From Proteus cibi (lineage in GTDB: Bacteria; Pseudomonadota; Gammaproteobacteria; Enterobacterales; Enterobacteriaceae): DNA of 64,000 bases. The position numbers and the translations under genes are program-made. The notes below the pieces were generated by a model that saw nothing but the letters and a program-made list of their open reading frames with translations, did no database searches and was not told where the DNA came from. The DNA lies in NCBI RefSeq assembly GCF_003144405.1, contig NZ_PENW01000020.1, positions 95,021 through 159,020 on the forward strand, in the 5' to 3' direction. This document shows positions 1-8,552 of this stretch, one piece after another (position 1 is the first letter of the stretch; every line of letters begins with the position of its first letter).

Positions 1-488
1 CCAAAAGTTATTTAATAAAATACCACCAATTAAAGGTCCTAGAGCTGCACCGCCAGAAGCAACTGCAGACCAAATACCAATTGCAACCGCACGCTCTTGT
101 GGATCGCTAAAAACTTGGCGCACTATTGATAGCGTTGCTGGCATACTCATTGCAGCGCCTACGGCTAAAAAGCCTCGAGAAGCAATTAACGCGGTAGCTG
201 AAGGTGAAAATGCGGCACACAATGAAGCAAGCGCAAATAGTGGTAATCCACCAATAAATAATGTCTTATGACCTATTCTATCTGTAAGCATACCTGCGGC
301 AGGTAATAATCCAGCAACAATTAATGGATAAGCATTCATTATCCAAAGTTTTTCTGAAGCACTTGCATTTAAATCATGAGTTAAACGTGGCAATGCGGTA
401 TAAAGCACTGTTACATCTACAACAATGAGAAATAGCATGCTAGATACCAGAAGTAATACTATCCAACGTTTATAATCTTTTATCATAG
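1..488 (-). CDS. smvA: MFS drug efflux pump SmvA, 5' part only
   Basis: The first 162 codons of a major facilitator transporter run off the left edge of the window. The start ATG is at 486-488. The translated N-terminus has a hydrophobic first helix with a D-V-T-V motif, a helix 2 ending in the loop D-R-I-G-H-K, and further helices, as in the DHA2 (14-helix) family. SmvA exports cationic biocides and dyes such as methyl viologen and chlorhexidine across the inner membrane. The divergent TetR-type gene next to it is the arrangement known for smvA/smvR in Proteus and Klebsiella, and this supports the name. The rest of the gene is outside the window, so length and intactness cannot be judged. 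Another DHA2 pump is the main alternative. Confidence 0.75.
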
Positions 489-544
489 AAATCTCAGTTA
501 TTTTTATGTGTATTATTTTTTACTAGCGGCTACAATATAAATCC

Positions 545-556
545 ATACGACCGTAT
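545..556. promoter_or_regulatory. Candidate SmvR operator in the smvA-smvR divergent promoter
   Basis: A short inverted repeat, ATACG-AC-CGTAT, sits 18 bases before the smvR start codon in the 85-base space between the divergent genes. TetR-family repressors usually bind such palindromes. A TACAAT -10-like hexamer lies just upstream at about 531-536. The assignment to SmvR is inference from position. Confidence 0.4.
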
Positions 557-573
557 TGAAAAGAGGTTTTTTT

Positions 574-1128
574 ATGGGACGTCAAAGAACCATTGATAGA
601 GAAAAACTGTTAGAAGCGATCTTCGACATTGTCATGGCGCAAGGAGCAGCAGCATTAACGATTGATACTGTTGCCAAAAAAATGGGGATCTCAAAAGGAG
701 GGGTTCAATACTGTTTTAGTAGTAAAGAGGCAATGATTGATGCCATGTTTGAACACTGGGAAGGCAGTTATGAAACGCAATTTAAAAAAATCGTTGAAAA
801 TGATAACTCACCTGAAAATCGTGTCGTTGCGCATATTCACGCCACACATCATCATGACAAAGTCTCTTTTGCCAAAGGTGCCAGTTTGATGGCAGCATTG
901 CTACAAACGCCTGAATATCTACAAAGTACAAAAGAGTGGTATCAGCAACGATTAACGGGTGTAGATACGACAACAGAAGCCGGAAAACGTGCACGATTGG
1001 CATTTTTAGCGACAGAAGGTACCTTTTTACTGCGTTATTTTGGATTAATGGATATTGATGATAATGAATGGCAATCTATCTTTGAAGATATTGATTCGGA
1101 GTTACTTCAGCAAGGGAAAGGGCAATAA
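574..1128 (+). CDS. smvR: TetR/AcrR-family repressor SmvR
   Basis: A 184-residue regulator with an N-terminal TetR-type helix-turn-helix (about residues 8-50; the recognition region reads G-I-S-K-G-G-V-Q-Y-C-F) and a helical ligand-binding C-terminus. The start at 574 is preferred over an in-frame TTG at 556 because an AAAAGAGG ribosome site lies 7 bases before it. It is divergent from smvA. In Proteus and Klebsiella loss of SmvR derepresses smvA and lowers biocide susceptibility (known for the family). The gene here is intact, so the pump should be repressible. A terminator hairpin follows directly. Confidence 0.8.
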   Translation: MGRQRTIDREKLLEAIFDIVMAQGAAALTIDTVAKKMGISKGGVQYCFSSKEAMIDAMFEHWEGSYETQFKKIVENDNSPENRVVAHIHATHHHDKVSFAKGASLMAALLQTPEYLQSTKEWYQQRLTGVDTTTEAGKRARLAFLATEGTFLLRYFGLMDIDDNEWQSIFEDIDSELLQQGKGQ

Positions 1129-1166
1129 AAAAGCATATTGTTAATGAGAAGAACAACATGCTTTTT
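1128..1166. terminator. Bidirectional terminator between smvR and the siderophore ABC operon
   Basis: Two arms (AAAAGCAT-A-TTGTT and AACAA-C-ATGCTTTT, one mismatch) pair around a 9-base loop, with an A-run on the left and a T-run on the right. It lies between convergent genes and can serve both strands. Confidence 0.8.
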
Positions 1167-1208
1167 ATTGAAGATATTGCGCTAAATGGAATGAGTAATA
1201 CCTTGTCA

Positions 1209-1964
1209 TCAGTAATACATAGCGATGAGCTTATTATCGAGCTCTTTAACGTCAACAGGAGTATCAAAAATATCTTCGATAATATCCGCTTTCATGATCT
1301 CTTTAGGTGAACCATGATAATACAGTTGTCCGTTACGCATGGCTAAAATATAGTCAGAATAAACAGAGGCAAAATTGATATCATGAATAACGATAATAAT
1401 GGTTTTTCCTAATTGATCTGCCGCTTTTCGCAGAAGTTTCATCATGATCACTGCATGTTTCATATCAAGATTATTCAGTGGTTCATCAAGCATGACATAT
1501 TCTGTGTCTTGGCATAGCACCATCGCAACATAGGTACGTTGGCGTTGCCCACCCGATAATTCATCTAGATAACGATGACGAAATTCAGTCAAATTTAGAA
1601 AGGCTAATGATTCATCAATGACTTTTTTATCATCGAGCGTTAAACGTCCTTTGCTGTAAGGATAGCGCCCAAAACTGACTAATTCTTCTACGGTTAAACG
1701 ACTAACAAACTGGTTTTCTTGACGCAGTATGGAGAGGTTTTTGGCAAGAACATCGCTATCAGTTGCGGCAACATCCATACCATTAACGCTCACCATGCCA
1801 CTTTCAGGAAGTAATAAACGCCCAATAACTGAAAGTAGTGTGGATTTACCCGCGCCATTAGGGCCTATGATCGAAGTAATACCACCACGTTGAATGGTTG
1901 TTGTAATATTATCGAGAACCGTTGTGTCTTGATAATGTTTTGATATTTTGCTGATTTCAATCAT
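1209..1964 (-). CDS. Siderophore ABC importer, ATP-binding protein
   Basis: A 251-residue ABC ATPase of the FepC/BtuD class. Visible motifs are Walker A G-P-N-G-A-G-K-S-T near residue 37, signature L-S-G-G-Q-R-Q-R near 138, Walker B Y-V-M-L-D-E-P and the switch histidine in V-I-H-D. It powers import of an iron chelate through the two permeases encoded just upstream; its start is one base after the stop of the second permease. Gene order SBP-permease-permease-ATPase and sequence style fit the CeuBCDE/VctPDGC/YclNOPQ group (catecholate or petrobactin-type siderophores). The exact ligand cannot be read from the sequence. Confidence 0.85.
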   Translation of the reverse strand: MIEISKISKHYQDTTVLDNITTTIQRGGITSIIGPNGAGKSTLLSVIGRLLLPESGMVSVNGMDVAATDSDVLAKNLSILRQENQFVSRLTVEELVSFGRYPYSKGRLTLDDKKVIDESLAFLNLTEFRHRYLDELSGGQRQRTYVAMVLCQDTEYVMLDEPLNNLDMKHAVIMMKLLRKAADQLGKTIIIVIHDINFASVYSDYILAMRNGQLYYHGSPKEIMKADIIEDIFDTPVDVKELDNKLIAMYY

Positions 1965-1965
1965 A

Positions 1966-2973
1966 TTAAAGTCTTCTTAACACCAAATAGATAAAGAACA
2001 TCCCACCGACAAACTCAATCACAACAGAAAGTGTTCCTGTCATTTTTAAGCCATATTCTAAAACCAGTTGCCCAGCGATTAAGGCGATAGTCCCCAGTAG
2101 GAAGGCTACGGGCATCAAAAAACGGTGCTGGCTACTGCCACTGATATGATAAGCAAGGTTAGCCACAATTAACCCTAAGAAGGTTAGCGGTCCGACTAAA
2201 GCGGTAGAAACGGCAACTAAAACAGAAATCAGTAATAGAATATAAGTGGTCTGTTTGCGGTAATTAATACCGAGGTTAATGGCATTGGCTTGTCCTAATG
2301 CCATGACATCAAAGCTATAACGCATACGCCAAAGTAAAACACCAACAACCACAATAATGGCTAAGGAACAAAAGATAAGATCAGGAGTGGCACGAGTGAA
2401 AGTCGCAAACATGCGACCTTGTAAGATGGAAAACTCATTAGGGTCCATCAAGCGTTGTAATAGCGTAGCTGAACTACGAAATAGCGTTCCTAAAATAATC
2501 CCAATCATCAGGACTAAATTAATGTTAAAGCGCACTGAGCTAAATAACCAACGATAAAGCACAACTGAAAACAAGACCAGCAATGTCGATTCTAAGAAGA
2601 ACTTTGATAGGTTTAGCATCCACGAGGCTGGCATATCGCCTTCAAAAAAGACAAACACGGTTTGCAGCAACACAAACAGGGCTTCTAACCCCATGAGTGA
2701 AGGTGTCAAAATACGGTTATTCGCGATAGTTTGAAACAATATTGTGGAAACACCGGCGGCAAAAGCCACAACAATCATCGTAAGAATAATGTAAGCGCGG
2801 TGAGTCAGAATATACGAGATATTACCGTTTAGGTTTATCGTCATAAATAGCACAATAGATAATAACGATGCCCCTAATAATAACCAGATACGAGACATGG
2901 GTGAGAGGCGCGTTTTCTTATGTTCGACAGCGCCAGTACATTTGCTAATTATGGATGAATTAACTTTTTGCAT
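1966..2973 (-). CDS. Siderophore ABC importer, permease 2 (FecCD family)
   Basis: A 335-residue inner-membrane protein with about nine hydrophobic segments and the FecCD-type C-terminal region (G-P-L-T-F-L-G-L-I-V-A-N, typical of the loop contacting the ATPase). The first 30 residues are polar and K/R rich; an alternative start is Met26. Its start overlaps the end of permease 1 by 14 bases, so translation is probably coupled. It forms a heterodimer channel with the neighbouring permease. Confidence 0.85.
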   Translation of the reverse strand: MQKVNSSIISKCTGAVEHKKTRLSPMSRIWLLLGASLLSIVLFMTINLNGNISYILTHRAYIILTMIVVAFAAGVSTILFQTIANNRILTPSLMGLEALFVLLQTVFVFFEGDMPASWMLNLSKFFLESTLLVLFSVVLYRWLFSSVRFNINLVLMIGIILGTLFRSSATLLQRLMDPNEFSILQGRMFATFTRATPDLIFCSLAIIVVVGVLLWRMRYSFDVMALGQANAINLGINYRKQTTYILLLISVLVAVSTALVGPLTFLGLIVANLAYHISGSSQHRFLMPVAFLLGTIALIAGQLVLEYGLKMTGTLSVVIEFVGGMFFIYLVLRRL

Positions 2974-3922
2974 AACGTTGCTGCTTTAGTAGTAAGAAAA
3001 GAAAAATAATGGCACCCACAGCGCCTAAAATAACACTGGCAGGAATTTCAAATGGGTAGCGAATAAGGCGACCAATCACATCACACAGTAAAACAATCGC
3101 CCCACCACTTAAGCAAACCCAAGGGATGGTTTTGCGGATGTTATCCCCCATCACTAAGCTCACCAGATTGGGCACAATCAAACCAAGGAAAGGCAATGCA
3201 CCAACAACAGAAACCACAACGCCACTGATCAGCGCGATAATCGATAATCCTATTATCATCACTTTGCGGTAATTTAGTCCTACGTTAATGGAAAATTCAC
3301 GTCCCATTCCGGCAACAGTAAAACTATCAGCGACCCAACATGCTATTAAAGCAAGCGCCCCCACAAGCCATAACAGCTCATAACGGCCTTGTAATACACT
3401 TGAGAAATCGCCACTTGTCCATGCATCTAATGATTGCAGTAAATCGAAATATACGGCTAAGAAGATGGTGAGCGCGCCAATAACCGCACTGAGCATAATG
3501 CCGACTAAAGGAACTATCAGGGTTGTTTTTAAGGTGATCCTTTGCAGAAGCAACATAAACAACAAGGTCCCCATAAGGGCAAAAACAGTTGCGACCATCA
3601 TTTTGGTAAAGATACTCGCTGCTGGAAAGAGCAGCATGACGACTAATAATCCAAGACTTGCAGATTGTGTTGTTCCAGCAAGAGAGGGTTCAACGAAGCG
3701 GTTTTGAGTGAGCAGTTGCATGATTAAACCTGCAACACTAATGGCACCGCCGGCAAGTAATAATGATAGGGTTCTTGGAACACGGCTGATAAAGAAGATA
3801 TCGCGCATATCGGGATCAGAAAAAAGCGAAGCAGGAGTAATATCTCCTGCGCCGACAAATAGACTGATCATTGAGAGGATAGCGATAACACCTATCCCCA
3901 ATGATAAATGGAACGTTTTCAT
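2960..3922 (-). CDS. Siderophore ABC importer, permease 1 (FecCD family)
   Basis: A 320-residue FecCD-family permease with a hydrophobic N-terminus and multiple membrane spans. It carries the typical segment G-A-L-P-F-L-G-L-I-V-P-N before the last spans, matching the equivalent segment in its partner. It follows the binding-protein gene by 9 bases and overlaps the next permease gene, which supports a single transcript. Role: one half of the membrane channel for Fe-siderophore uptake. Confidence 0.85.
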   Translation of the reverse strand: MKTFHLSLGIGVIAILSMISLFVGAGDITPASLFSDPDMRDIFFISRVPRTLSLLLAGGAISVAGLIMQLLTQNRFVEPSLAGTTQSASLGLLVVMLLFPAASIFTKMMVATVFALMGTLLFMLLLQRITLKTTLIVPLVGIMLSAVIGALTIFLAVYFDLLQSLDAWTSGDFSSVLQGRYELLWLVGALALIACWVADSFTVAGMGREFSINVGLNYRKVMIIGLSIIALISGVVVSVVGALPFLGLIVPNLVSLVMGDNIRKTIPWVCLSGGAIVLLCDVIGRLIRYPFEIPASVILGAVGAIIFLFLLLKQQRYAKS

Positions 3923-3931
3923 TCAGTTACT

Positions 3932-4891
3932 TTATTTTTTTTGATCTAATGCCTGATTAATTGTATCCATTAAGCGAGAGTAGGTTTGGATCCCGCCAGA
4001 GATATAAATGGAACTTGCATCAAGATAGATAACTTGGTCTTTATTCCAAGCATTTACTTTTCTAACCAGAGCATTATCAAGAACTTGTTGAGCAGGTTGT
4101 GAATCTTCACGACCAATAGCGGCATCTCGGTCAATGACAAACATCCAGTCTGGATTTAGTTTTAACAGTAATTCAGAGTTAACGATGTTGCCGTGTGAGC
4201 CTGGGCTATCAAAAACATAAGCCGGTTCAAAACCTAATACATCATAGATAAAGCCAAAGCGAGAGCTTGGACCATAAGCTGAGATTTTACCGCCACTGAC
4301 TAAAACGACCATGGCTTTACCTGCGTCTGGGGTTTTGGCTTTTACGGTATCAATTTTGCTATTGAAATCAGCCAGTAGTTTTTTAGCTTGTTCTTCTTTG
4401 CCAAAAATTTGACCTAATGTTGTGGTGCGTTCAGCAAGGCTTTCAACGAAACGCTTAGGATCGATATCCATCGAAATTGCAGGTGCAATTTCATTTAATT
4501 TTGAATACGCATCACGAGCACGGCTACCACTTAAAATTAAATCAGGTGCGGTTGTGCTGAGCTTTTCATAGTTTGGCTCAAATAATGCGCCTTCATTGAT
4601 ATAGTCGTTCGGATTGGTGTATTTCTCTAAGAATTTTGGTAAATGAACATTCGTTTGTGGAAGACCAACAATAGAAACGCCTAGTGCATCAATAATATCG
4701 AGCGTTTCCATATTCATCACAACCACTTTTTGTGGATGTGCAGGAATTTCAGTTGTCCCTTGGAAATGTTCAATCGTGAGAGTTTGTTTCTCTGCTGATT
4801 GCGCTGTTGATGTGTCTTGAGCGTTATCACAACCTGCGATAACAAGTGAAGAAAGCAGTAAAAACAGTGGGCTTAATGACTTTTTAAACAT
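3932..4891 (-). CDS. Siderophore-binding lipoprotein (CeuE/FatB/YclQ-like)
   Basis: A periplasmic binding protein of 319 residues from the chosen start. The N-terminus is a lipoprotein signal: hydrophobic stretch then lipobox V-I-A-G-C. This supports the start at 4891 (GGGA 7-10 bases upstream) rather than GTG at 4936 or ATG at 4903. The body has the TroA/FepB cluster-8 pattern (P-x-K-V-V-V-M-N-M-E near the start, L-I-L-S-G-S-R, G-I-Q-T-Y-S-R near the end). It captures the iron chelate and delivers it to the two permeases. A Fur-like box lies about 110 bases upstream. Lipid anchoring in a Gram-negative is as seen for CeuE. Confidence 0.85.
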   Translation of the reverse strand: MFKKSLSPLFLLLSSLVIAGCDNAQDTSTAQSAEKQTLTIEHFQGTTEIPAHPQKVVVMNMETLDIIDALGVSIVGLPQTNVHLPKFLEKYTNPNDYINEGALFEPNYEKLSTTAPDLILSGSRARDAYSKLNEIAPAISMDIDPKRFVESLAERTTTLGQIFGKEEQAKKLLADFNSKIDTVKAKTPDAGKAMVVLVSGGKISAYGPSSRFGFIYDVLGFEPAYVFDSPGSHGNIVNSELLLKLNPDWMFVIDRDAAIGREDSQPAQQVLDNALVRKVNAWNKDQVIYLDASSIYISGGIQTYSRLMDTINQALDQKK

Positions 4892-5000
4892 TCTTTTTCC
4901 CATATTGTTGCAACACGAAATAATACGGATCTTCACAGCAATGGCCTAAATCTCGATCCACAAAGAAGACGATAATACCATCAAAAACATAAAGAGTAAT

Positions 5001-5019
5001 GATACTAATTCACATTCTC
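5001..5019. promoter_or_regulatory. Fur-box-like site upstream of the siderophore ABC operon
   Basis: GATACTAATTCACATTCTC matches 13 of 19 positions of the Fur consensus GATAATGATAATCATTATC. Its position about 110 bases before the binding-protein start fits iron repression of the importer. Inference from a hand alignment. Confidence 0.55.
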
Positions 5020-5135
5020 ATAATAATAAAGGATTAACTTGACTAAAATGGCGAAATTTTACGAAGGGTCATAGATATTGATAAGGAAGACAAATTTCGT
5101 GACGTGAAAGAACTCTTCAGATTATTTGCTCAATT

Positions 5136-5151
5136 TGTGAAGAGTGTCAAA
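5136..5151. promoter_or_regulatory. CRP-like site upstream of chbB
   Basis: TGTGA-AGAGTG-TCAAA matches 9 of the 10 conserved positions of the CRP site (TGTGA-N6-TCACA). A candidate -10 hexamer TATACT lies at 5215-5220 with no good -35, which fits activator dependence. Its centre would be near -83 of the implied start point. The chb operon of E. coli is CRP-activated; the site here is inferred. Confidence 0.45.
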
Positions 5152-5344
5152 AGAGTAGGTCAAGGAGAGACAATTCTGAAGCGATAAGAAATATCGTTAA
5201 CTAGTATCATTGCGTATACTTCATTCAAGCAGAAACAATCCTTATTTTAATCTTACTTCGGTTTCTGTACTGACACAGTAATGAATGCACAAGAGAAAGC
5301 CTTGTTATCTCTAGGGTAAATCGTTGCCAACTCAAGAGGGTTTT

Positions 5345-5671
5345 ATGCAAAAGAAATATATTTACTTATTTTGTTCTGCTGGCATGTCAACATCTCTTCT
5401 CGTGACCAAAATGCGAGCACAAGCAGAAAAATATCAAGTGCCTGTGGTTATTGAAGCATTTCCTGAAACTTTAGCGGCACAAAAAGGACAGGATGCGGAT
5501 CTGATTTTACTGGGTCCACAAATTAGCTGGATGTTGCCTGATATCCAAAAATTACTCCCTAATAAACCAGTCGAAGTGATCGATTCTTTGTTATACGGAA
5601 AAGTAGATGGCTTAGGTGTGTTAAAAGCCGCTGTCGCCTCTATTAAAAAAGCATCTGCAACAACAAATTAA
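5345..5671 (+). CDS. chbB: PTS chitobiose-specific IIB component ChbB
   Basis: A 108-residue cytoplasmic IIB protein. The phosphocysteine is in the P-loop-like motif [10 protein letters not shown] (Cys about residue 9), as in the PTS lactose/cellobiose family. It passes phosphate from ChbA to the incoming N,N'-diacetylchitobiose at ChbC. The start at 5345 has an AAGAGGG site just upstream; an upstream in-frame TTG at 5324 lacks one. It is the first gene of a chbBCARFG operon with the same order as E. coli. Confidence 0.93.
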   Translation: MQKKYIYLFCSAGMSTSLLVTKMRAQAEKYQVPVVIEAFPETLAAQKGQDADLILLGPQISWMLPDIQKLLPNKPVEVIDSLLYGKVDGLGVLKAAVASIKKASATTN

Positions 5672-5702
5672 TTCTATTTTTTATTTTTTTATTATTTTTA
5701 TT

Positions 5703-5725
5703 CCAGTCAAAGAGTGAATTTTTCA
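5703..5725 (+). promoter_or_regulatory. ChiX small-RNA pairing site in the chbB-chbC spacer (candidate)
   Basis: The spacer contains GTCAAAGAG, one extra T, then GAATTT and, two bases later, CA. This is nearly the reverse complement of the ChiX seed region as I recall it from E. coli. In E. coli the chbBC intergenic RNA is the known decoy that titrates ChiX. The pairing is seen by eye only, and chiX itself is not in the window. Confidence 0.55.
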
Positions 5726-5765
5726 GCAAGCCGAGCAATTAGCGGCATTTTAAGGGTATTTTTCT

Positions 5766-7124
5766 ATGAGTAAGTTTATTGGTTCACTTGAAAAGGTACT
5801 CCTTCCTTTTGCGGTTAAAATTGGAAAGCAACCTCACGTTAATGCGATTAAAAATGGCTTTATTCGTTTAATGCCGTTAACCCTTGCAGGGGCAATGTTT
5901 GTACTTATCAATAACGTCTTTCTTAGTTTTGGTGATGGCTCCTTCTTTTATTCTTTAGGTATCCGCCTTGATGCATCAACAATAGAAACGCTCAATGGTT
6001 TTAAAGCCATAGGGGGGAATGTCTATAATGGTACATTGGGTATTATGTCGTTGATGGCGCCGTTCTTTATCGGAATGGCATTAGCAGAAGAACGTAAAGT
6101 TGACCCGATTGCGGCAGGTTTACTTTCTATTGCGGCCTTTATGACAGTCACACCTTATAATGCAGGTGGTGCCTATGCAGTAGGCGCTAATTGGTTAGGT
6201 GGTGCCAATATTATTTCTGGTATCATTATTGGTCTTGTTGTGGCTGAAATGTTTACCTTTATTGTGCGTCGCAATTGGGTTATCCGTTTGCCAGATAGCG
6301 TACCAGCCTCTGTTTCACGTTCATTCTCTGCATTAATTCCCGGCTTTATTATCTTATCCGTGATGGGGATAGTTTCTTGGGGATTAGCAACGTATGAAAC
6401 GAACTTCCATCAAATTATTTTAGATTCTATCTCGACACCATTAGCATCCATGGGCTCTGTAGTGGGTTGGGCTTACGTTATCTTCACGTCTCTACTGTGG
6501 TTCTTTGGTATTCATGGTTCGCTCGCACTGGCTGCGCTCGATAGTGGTATTATGACGCCTTGGGCATTAGAGAACGTCTCAATTTATACTGAATATGGCT
6601 CAGTGGAAGCGGCGCTCGCCGCAGGTAAAACGTTCCACCTCTGGGCAAAACCAATGTTAGATTCCTTTATCTTCTTAGGGGGTACAGGGGCAACACTGGG
6701 GCTTATTCTGGCCATCTTTATCGCATCGCGTCGCGCCGATCATCGCCAAGTGGCAAAACTGGCATTACCAGCAGGTTTATTCCAAATTAACGAACCGATT
6801 ATTTTTGGTCTGCCTGTGATTATGAATCCAGTGATGTTTATCCCCTTTATTCTTATTCAACCTATCCTTGCCGCTATTACTGTGACTGCTTATTACTTAG
6901 GGATAATCCCACCAGTGACAAATATTGCACCGTGGACAATGCCTACTGGGCTAGGTGCCTTCTTTAATACCAACGGTAGTATTGCGGCGCTGTTATTAGC
7001 ACTGTTTAACTTGGGGGTTGCTACACTGATTTATCTTCCTTTCGTGATTATTTCAAATAAAGCTCAAACTGAAATTGAAAAAGAAGAAAGTGAAGAAGAT
7101 ATTGCCAATGCATTGAAATTTTAA
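5766..7124 (+). CDS. chbC: PTS chitobiose-specific IIC permease ChbC
   Basis: A 452-residue membrane protein, the same length as E. coli ChbC, with about ten hydrophobic spans. It has the conserved IIC region with [12 protein letters not shown] (about residue 335-346), the N-E-P motif that binds the sugar in the lactose/cellobiose PTS family. It imports and phosphorylates chitobiose with ChbA and ChbB. An AAGGG site precedes the start. It is separated from chbB by a 94-base spacer with the ChiX-like site, so its translation may be tuned separately from chbB. Confidence 0.93.
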   Translation: MSKFIGSLEKVLLPFAVKIGKQPHVNAIKNGFIRLMPLTLAGAMFVLINNVFLSFGDGSFFYSLGIRLDASTIETLNGFKAIGGNVYNGTLGIMSLMAPFFIGMALAEERKVDPIAAGLLSIAAFMTVTPYNAGGAYAVGANWLGGANIISGIIIGLVVAEMFTFIVRRNWVIRLPDSVPASVSRSFSALIPGFIILSVMGIVSWGLATYETNFHQIILDSISTPLASMGSVVGWAYVIFTSLLWFFGIHGSLALAALDSGIMTPWALENVSIYTEYGSVEAALAAGKTFHLWAKPMLDSFIFLGGTGATLGLILAIFIASRRADHRQVAKLALPAGLFQINEPIIFGLPVIMNPVMFIPFILIQPILAAITVTAYYLGIIPPVTNIAPWTMPTGLGAFFNTNGSIAALLLALFNLGVATLIYLPFVIISNKAQTEIEKEESEEDIANALKF

Positions 7125-7140
7125 GTCATAGAAAACACAA

Positions 7141-7160
7141 GTGCAGAGGCGGCTCTGCAC
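7141..7160 (+). other. Perfect stem-loop between chbC and chbA
   Basis: GTGCAGAG-GCGG-CTCTGCAC is an 8-bp perfect stem with a 4-base loop just after the chbC stop. No T-run follows, so it is not a standard terminator. It probably protects the upstream mRNA or marks a processing point, and lies 9 bases before the second ChiX-like match. Confidence 0.6.
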
Positions 7161-7168
7161 TTGTCAGT

Positions 7169-7180
7169 GTCAAAGAGGAA
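7169..7180 (+). promoter_or_regulatory. Second ChiX-complementary site, overlapping the chbA ribosome site
   Basis: GTCAAAGAGGAA is a 12-base exact complement of the recalled E. coli ChiX seed and contains the AGAGGA ribosome site 6 bases before the chbA ATG. Part of the match (AAAGAGG) is expected from any strong ribosome site because ChiX mimics anti-SD sequence; the flanking GTC and AA are not. Candidate only. Confidence 0.4.
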
Positions 7181-7185
7181 ATAAG

Positions 7186-7533
7186 ATGTTAGATATTGAA
7201 AATGCTGTTGATAGCAGTGCAACTGATGATGAATTTGAAGAGATCATCATGGGACTTATCATTAACTCAGGACAAGCTCGTAGTGTGGCTTATGGCGCAT
7301 TAAAGAAAGCCAAAGAAGGTGATTTTGAAGGCGCTAGAAAATTAATGGAACAATCTCGCGAAGCATTAAATGAAGCACATAAAATACAGACACGTTTAAT
7401 TGGTGATGACCAAGGTGTTGGAAAAACGAAAGTCAGCTTGGTCTTAGTTCACGCGCAAGATCATTTAATGACATCGATGTTAGCCAGAGAGTTAGTGACA
7501 GAATTAATCGAGTTACATGAGAAGATAAAATAA
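7186..7533 (+). CDS. chbA: PTS chitobiose-specific IIA component ChbA
   Basis: A 115-residue helical IIA protein of the lactose/cellobiose family (E. coli ChbA is 116). The phospho-accepting histidine is in V-H-A-Q-D-H-L-M, near residue 75-80. It takes phosphate from HPr and hands it to ChbB. The start at 7186 is chosen because AGAGGA lies 6 bases upstream; the upstream in-frame start at 7141 lies in the hairpin and has no support. Confidence 0.93.
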   Translation: MLDIENAVDSSATDDEFEEIIMGLIINSGQARSVAYGALKKAKEGDFEGARKLMEQSREALNEAHKIQTRLIGDDQGVGKTKVSLVLVHAQDHLMTSMLARELVTELIELHEKIK

Positions 7534-7534
7534 G

Positions 7535-8392
7535 ATGAATATCGTGGTGGAGTCATTGAGAGCACAAAGCGAAATACGCATGGTCTATGAAGATCAGCTA
7601 TTTAATGGCAAAAACTTTCATGTCTTTATTTATAATAAAACAGAAAGTGTCAGTGGTCTGCATCAACATGATTATTATGAATTCACCATTGTTTTAACAG
7701 GGCGTTATTATCAAGAGATTAATGGTAAAAAGGTTTTATTAGAGCGAGGAGATTTTGTTTTTATCCCTATAGGCTCTCATCATCAAAGTTTTTATGATTT
7801 TGGTGCAACACGCATTTTAAATGTGGGAATTAGTAAAGCCTTTTTTGATAAACATTACCTCTCGTTATTGCCTTCTTATTTTATCGCATCTCAAGTGTAT
7901 GAATTAAAAAATGAGTTTCTGTCCTATATTGAATCCGTTATTGGCTCATTGAATTTCCGCCATACCGAATTTAATGAATTTATTGAAATTGTCACCTTTA
8001 ATGTGGTGAATAGATTACGACACCATCGAGAAAATAGAACACAAGATGATATTCCCTTATGGCTGAGAGACACGGTAAGCGAGATGCATGACAAACAAAA
8101 GTTTGGTGAAAATGCACTGGCTAATATGGTGATGTTATCAGGGAAATCTCAAGAATATTTAACCCGAGCAACTCGGCGTTATTACGATAAAACACCAATG
8201 CAAATTATTCATGATATTCGAATTAATTTTGCAAAAAAACAATTGGAAATTACAAACTATTCGATAACAGATATTGCTTTTGATGCAGGTTACAGTAGCC
8301 CAAGTTTATTTATTAAGACATTTAAAAAAATAACCTCGCTCACCCCAAATAGTTATCGGAAAAATTTATACAGTATTAAAGAAACAAACTAA
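7535..8392 (+). CDS. chbR: AraC-family regulator of the chb operon, ChbR
   Basis: A 285-residue regulator. The N-terminus is a cupin-like sensor (residues about 25-100; [10 protein letters not shown] and G-D-F-V-F-I-P) and the C-terminus an AraC-type double helix-turn-helix (about 185-280; [21 protein letters not shown]). In E. coli ChbR represses chb without sugar and, with CRP, activates it when phosphorylated chitobiose is present. It starts one base after the chbA stop. The E. coli protein is 280 residues, so the length fits. Confidence 0.9.
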   Translation: MNIVVESLRAQSEIRMVYEDQLFNGKNFHVFIYNKTESVSGLHQHDYYEFTIVLTGRYYQEINGKKVLLERGDFVFIPIGSHHQSFYDFGATRILNVGISKAFFDKHYLSLLPSYFIASQVYELKNEFLSYIESVIGSLNFRHTEFNEFIEIVTFNVVNRLRHHRENRTQDDIPLWLRDTVSEMHDKQKFGENALANMVMLSGKSQEYLTRATRRYYDKTPMQIIHDIRINFAKKQLEITNYSITDIAFDAGYSSPSLFIKTFKKITSLTPNSYRKNLYSIKETN

Positions 8393-8552
8393 TTCATTAT
8401 TAAGCGAAAGAAATTAATCAACAATAAAGATTAATTTTATTGAAAATAGAGAGAAAGAAGAAAATAACCTTATTTCCTTCATGGCTCTTTACGCCTTAAT
8501 TTCGCCATTAATACACAAATAACAGCACTATTACGCTGTATGGGAGTGTTTT

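Larger units (their letters stand above)
4892..5344. other. Divergent intergenic region between the siderophore and chitobiose operons
   Basis: This 453-base gap holds no convincing gene. On the left it carries a Fur-like box (5001-5019) for the siderophore operon; on the right a CRP-like site (5136-5151) and a TATACT -10 hexamer (5215-5220) for chbB. The rest is AT-rich with no other clear structure. Confidence 0.6.

Noticed and set aside
7141-7160. Terminator inside the chb operon
   Set aside because: No T-run follows and the chbA gene needs read-through.
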